64,000 bases of DNA from Isoetes taiwanensis. Taxonomy: Eukaryota > Streptophyta > Lycopodiopsida > Isoetales > Isoetaceae. Shown here piece after piece: positions 59,609 to 64,000 of this stretch. The notes under the pieces were generated by a model. That model made no database searches. It saw only the letters and a program-made list of their open reading frames with translations, and had not been told where the DNA came from. How positions within the stretch are numbered: the stretch's first letter is position 1; each line of letters opens with the position of its first letter. Where the stretch lies: positions 15,805,059 through 15,869,058 of the forward strand of contig JAJEKV010000004.1 of NCBI GenBank assembly GCA_021234155.1. The letters are read 5' to 3'. A program made the translations under genes and the position numbers.

Positions 59609-61200
59609 CTATTTCTTGATTTCTTTTTTGGCAAATTGATGAATGTCAAAAATAAGCTCCTCCATGTTAGTAGTTGTAAAGGCTGCTGCATGTAATGCAG
59701 CATCCTTAAATGACCTAGCTCTATTTCTCATTCCTTCATCCCTTAGGATTCTTACTACTTTATCTGCTACACCATTGCATGTGAATGGATCACCATCTTT
59801 GGCATCACAAAGTGGGAGTCCAATCTTCAGGTCCTCAGTGAAAAGCTTGCAATTAAGAGTTTGCTCAGCACCCTTTGGAAGGCCGAGCATGGGCACTCCG
59901 GCGCATATAGCCTCCATCACAGAGTTCCATCCATAATGAGTCAAAAAAGCTCCCACAGACGGGTGAGACAACACATCCATTTGGGATGCCCAATGGATGA
60001 CCAATCCCTGTCCTTTTAATTTAGTCCTCTCCTTAAAGGCTTCAAAAGAATCCATGGACACTTCAGAGAGTTTTGTATGATCATGTGCCCACAAAAACAA
60101 TTGTTTTGATTCTTCCACGCCTCGAGACAATTCTTCAAAGTCACCTTGGCTCAATACGAATGCACTACCACTGCCAAAGGAAATGTAAATCACTGAGTTT
60201 GGCACTTTATTGTCATCTAGCCATTCTAGGCACTTCGCCTCATCCTCAAAAATTGATGTAATGCCATCTTCACCATCTCGAGTTGCAAGGCCTAGGTACT
60301 TTGCAGGAAATAGAGGCCCAACTCCAATGCACCTCTTGTTTGTATGTTCACGAAGTGCCTTGAAAGTATTACTTTCTAACTCTTCAAACGAATTTACAAC
60401 AATCCATGCATCATCCTTAAGGATATCACATCTTTCCATTTTTCTGACATAACCAGGATCAGTAATAGTCATGTAATTGTCAGAGTAGTACATACATGGC
60501 AAATTACGTGCCTTTAAGGGTGTCAGGCCAGGAATATAGTCCACCAGTTTATCCTTATTTGCATCTGATTAATTAAGACATAAGAATAGAATCAACATTG
60601 AACACATATATACATACATATATACATAACATACAACATACATAGAGAGGAAACAAAATAGACAGGAAGTTCATACGTACATGTTATGGGGATATCACCA
60701 TGGGACATAAGAAGTCGAATGGAGACATCCACACTTAGAGCTGCTGCAGAAGCTGTCCAGAACCCAATTCTCGGAATACCAAGCCTTCGAGCGAGAGTTT
60801 GAGTCCATGGGTATAAACAATCAGATATGATACAACAAGCTCTAGACATTTGCAATATGTCATCGAAGGGACCTTCCAAGTTGTTGAGCAAGCCCAAAAC
60901 ATGAAGCCATCCATTGGGCTCTCCAAATTTAAGGCCATGTGGAAGATCCACTTGGATATTCTCAAAGCTAATGTTAGGATGAAGAGGTTTAAGGTCATGC
61001 CACATGAAATTGGTGCCCCCAATTGCGAATTTAATTCTGACAAACGTAACGCGAATCCCTGTGGAGGCAAGCTTCAAGCAAAAATGCAGCAACGGATTGA
61101 TGTGGCCTTGGGATATAAATGCAAGGGCTATTACGCGAGGTGGTGTTGGCGATGCCATGAGATTGTTTGTGCACCTGATTACTGTGGAAAAATCTGCCAA
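59609..61200 (-). CDS. Family-1 UDP-glycosyltransferase paralogue, 2 exons, about 491 aa
   Basis: Exon 1 61200-60681, a 116-bp GT-AG intron, exon 2 60564-59609. Exon 2 has exactly the same length (956 nt) and the same intron phase as in the neighbouring gene, so the pair arose by tandem duplication. An in-frame downstream ATG (MASPTPPRV) again offers a shorter start. The catalytic His (FISQGHINP) and the VISDCLYPWT strand are present. The PSPG box deviates at two very conserved places: WASQ instead of WAPQ, and HYGWNS instead of HCGWNS. Sugar-donor binding may be altered. No stops or shifts, so the gene looks expressed or recently active. Confidence 0.9.
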
Positions 61201-64000
61201 TCTGTATGGCAGAAGAATCTTAAGAGCTTTCTACAGAAACAAAAACAAAAGGAAAAAAAATAGCAGAAAAGAAAGCTCCTAATAGGAGATTCAGGGCGTC
61301 CCTCTGTTACAGATATGGGCAAGACAGGCTCCTTTTGTAGACACCAGAGCATGAGATGTTGCCTCATGTTGGCCACCAAATTGGACACGCAGTTACGGAG
61401 CATGCGCCCTGCTGTAAGCTTTTTGTCCACCATGAAGAAGCTCGGAGGAAGCTCCGTCTATCCATGTTCGTTTCCCATTCTATTTTTTGGTTTGACCTTC
61501 AATAGTTGCTTGCACAAAGAGATCGTGACCATGAAACATGTGCGTGCTTCTACAGCAGGATTGCTTGCGTCTGTACCAGCCACCATGATAGGTGGCCATC
61601 TGTGGTGATGTTATTTATTTATATAGGCTAATTAGGCTGCATTTTAAAAGGATCCCCAAGGGTTCGAAAAACTTTCTAAGCCTTACCAGACAATCTGTCT
61701 ATAGATAATACAGGCCGGATTTAATATAGAACAAGACCTGGATATACCGGATTTTACACTAAACTATGTTATTTTGTAGTGGAATTTTGCGGGCATCCAA
61801 AAATCTAAACTGGAAATTTTGAATTCCAACTGGAAATTTTAAGGGCCTAACCCCCACTTTTTCGAACCCTGATCCCCCCATCTAATAATGATCCCCCCAT
61901 CCATTGCCAACTTAGCTCGTTTACTTTAGAATAAATCAAAGATTATTCCTTTTTTAGTGTGGACCATTGATCCCAGGGATAGCCAGACATATCCCAAGGA
62001 ACAATAATCAACAACCATAAGATTGAAAGCTCTAAAAACAAAGTTGCGTATTAAACGGGAGCAAAACATCGAAACGAGAGCGAAAGGAATATTCCTCAAA
62101 GATTCCCTTTTTTTTTTACAAAAGGGGTAAAATGAGGTTAAAAAAAAAAGATGCATGAAATTCTATTTGACCCCCAAAAGTGACTAATTTTTTTGCAACG
62201 GAAAGAATTGACTTTTTAAAGTGTCATTTTTCTTAGCAAATAGAATGTTGTTGAAGTATATTTTACTTAGAGAAACCCTAATTTCAGAGGATAAAATATT
62301 TAACAAAAATTGAAGTTAGTCCCAGAATCGAAAAATCTTAAACCAAAAATAATTTATCATGTATTCTCAAAATTTGAAGATAGAATCTTCATATTCACAT
62401 GCAAAATTTCTAATAATGTTGTTAGCTTGCCACGCCTTGCCCTCCATCGCATTTTCCCCCTTTTGATCTGCCGCCGTTCCAGCTTGCTTTTGCTTTTCTA
62501 AGACTTGCTAACCGCATTCGCCGCATGTGAAAAGTATGAGGAGTGATGAAGGAAGGATCCAGACGCCATCATGTTCATTTATGCCATCCTCATCACCTTC
62601 ACTTCTTTCCAATCGCCACTAGAGGAAGTGCTTTCTTTTTCCTGAGTTATCTTCCCTCATCACTATCAAATGATGGTGTAGCATTGCCACCAATGGAGTC
62701 TTCTTCTTCATCCTCTTCTTTTCGTAATTATCAAGCTTTTTAAGCAAATTGATAGTCCTCAACCATCTTAACCCTCTCGGACGCATTGTCGATTTCAATT
62801 TAAAATCATAGCACAATATAGTCACGCCATTAAGGATCAGCTCATCCCTACAACCCACCTTGAGTTATCTTCTTGTACTTTCTCCCTTTTCCTTGGCTTC
62901 TCATTTCTAACTCATATCTCACGCCTTCAAAAGCATTTTCTTTCGATTTCTAACTCATATCTACCTTCAAAGCATTTTCGAGAGTGTTGCAAGCCAATGA
63001 ATCTTGAGTTTAGTGACTAAGCCTTCCTCCTTGATCGTGTCAAGCACTTTTGCTATCCGTAAAGGTCGACCTTTGTCATCCTCCCCGCTTGGAAGAGCAA
63101 TTAGCATACCCTTGGTAATTTCTCGGATATTACCTTGAGGCTCATTCCCTGCCTTGTCCGAGGTACATGACTCGATCCTCGCTCTTTCTTCTCATCAGAG
63201 GTGCTAATGTAGCATTGCTTGACCCGCTTTGGTGCCGGGGTTGATGGAAGGTGTTAGGCCATCCAAAATGGTTCTTGCAACCTGCCTTAGAGCTATATTT
63301 TTCACAACAATTTTCTCTGCTCGAAAAGAAATTACTCCACCACATCCGATCTTCTTCTAAGAAGTACTTAAAGCCCGAGGAAATTCCATTTTCAATGGCT
63401 TTTAAGGATGACTCGAGGTACTTTTCTTCCGCTTGGACTCCTTAGGATTTTTGAGAGGAAGTTGCTCAAAGACGCTCTATGAAGGAAGTGTCCGGAATAT
63501 ATTTAAGGAAGCGTAATCCTCCGTGGACTCCAGTCCTTAGTTGTAGTATACTTCTTCCCTCGTAAGAAACTTCCGCCATCCTTCAAGTAGAACTTGATAT
63601 GATGTTGAAAGGTGAGATCATTCAACTTGTTCACAGCCTTTGTTCTCTCGCCTCAACGTTGAGAGAAAACAAACTCTCTCAAATCAGCAAAGCTTTAAGA
63701 AGATCGACCAATCGGAGTAGGAGTGTAAGAATCTTCAATAATTCAACTAAAGAAGGAAGACGAAAGCCTTCTTCCTTCTAAGGCGCATAGAAAATCAATG
63801 AACATTTGGTCAATCTTGATCATGAGTGTGTCCTACAAGTAAGAAACCGAGCTTCACTTTTCTAAAGATCCCTAGCTCCACTAACATGGCACAAGACGCA
63901 AAGAGTGTTTGATTCTTGTTCTCCCTTGTAGTATTGTCAAGTTGCAGATAAAGCATCGGCGGTAATTGCTCTTGCTCGCATTGTGACCTTGTTAAGAATT
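61201..64000. other. Mostly unrecognised sequence; one possible domain relic
   Basis: 61.2-62.8 kb shows nothing beyond small frames and A/T runs. 62.86-64.0 kb is poor in CAG/CTG and looks like decayed repeat DNA. Confidence 0.4.
62967..63150 (-). pseudogene. Unidentified protein relic (KGMLIALPSGEDDKGRPL)
   Basis: A minus-strand stretch of about 55 codons without stops reads REITKGMLIALPSGEDDKG, then RPLRIAKVLDTIKEEG and LKIHWLATLSK. The pattern (small barrel, GRPxxIAKVLD, xxHW) resembles short beta-barrel modules found in some transposon-encoded plant proteins. No family can be named. Confidence 0.3.

Overview
The window is nuclear DNA of a land plant. It holds a spliced plant-type integrin-linked-kinase (ILK-like, ankyrin plus Raf-like kinase) gene, a tandem pair of family-1 UDP-glycosyltransferases with the plant PSPG box, and a dense layer of plant-type transposable elements (Copia, Ty3/Gypsy with the iMet primer-binding site, CACTA, PIF/Harbinger, MULE-like, several non-LTR LINEs, MITE-like elements). 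A Cys-rich TE-like family around 33.3 kb and the element mix point weakly to a non-seed plant such as a fern; this is low confidence.

Layout. 1-10 kb: a LINE ORF1-only element (1.9-3.05 kb), a decayed Copia element split in two blocks (gag 3.4-4.2 kb, protease/integrase 6.5-7.7 kb) with an RBP45/47-like exon-1 fragment between them, then a broken MULE-like transposase carrying a tandemly duplicated SWIM zinc finger (8.9-10.1 kb). 10-16 kb: no recognisable gene. 16.3-18.6 kb: a complete non-autonomous CACTA element with perfect 16-bp termini and a TCA target-site duplication. 18.7-22.6 kb: a possible HSPA12-like remnant and an L1-type LINE on the minus strand. 24.4-28.4 kb: the ILK-like gene, 11 exons, 415 aa, whose reading frame closes exactly. 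31.9-33.7 kb: remnants of an unnamed Cys-rich TE-like gene joined in mid-exon to a 3.2-kb duplicate of the 3' two-thirds of the ILK gene (33.7-36.9 kb).

37.5-41.8 kb: Gypsy LTR/PBS/gag pieces, a 321-bp MITE nested in an LTR, and Copia reverse-transcriptase remnants. 41.8-46.8 kb: a two-gene PIF/Harbinger element (intact DDE transposase and a convergent Myb/SANT partner). 46.9-53.6 kb: three copies of one LINE superfamily meeting long (CT)n tracts. 53.7-56.1 kb: a second, truncated and frameshifted Harbinger copy. 56.4-61.2 kb: the two UGT genes. 61.2-64 kb: mostly unrecognised.

Only the ILK-like gene and the two UGTs look like functioning host genes. Everything else reads as nested transposon insertion and decay. 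The most unusual signal is that, in a 1.3-kb stretch, the two ILK copies differ almost only at CAG/CTG triplets, by indels and complex changes; several TE-rich stretches are also strongly depleted of CAG/CTG. This suggests CHG-methylation-linked mutation or methylation-linked base-calling error, and it bears on whether the frameshifts here are real. No clear new biological system was found.
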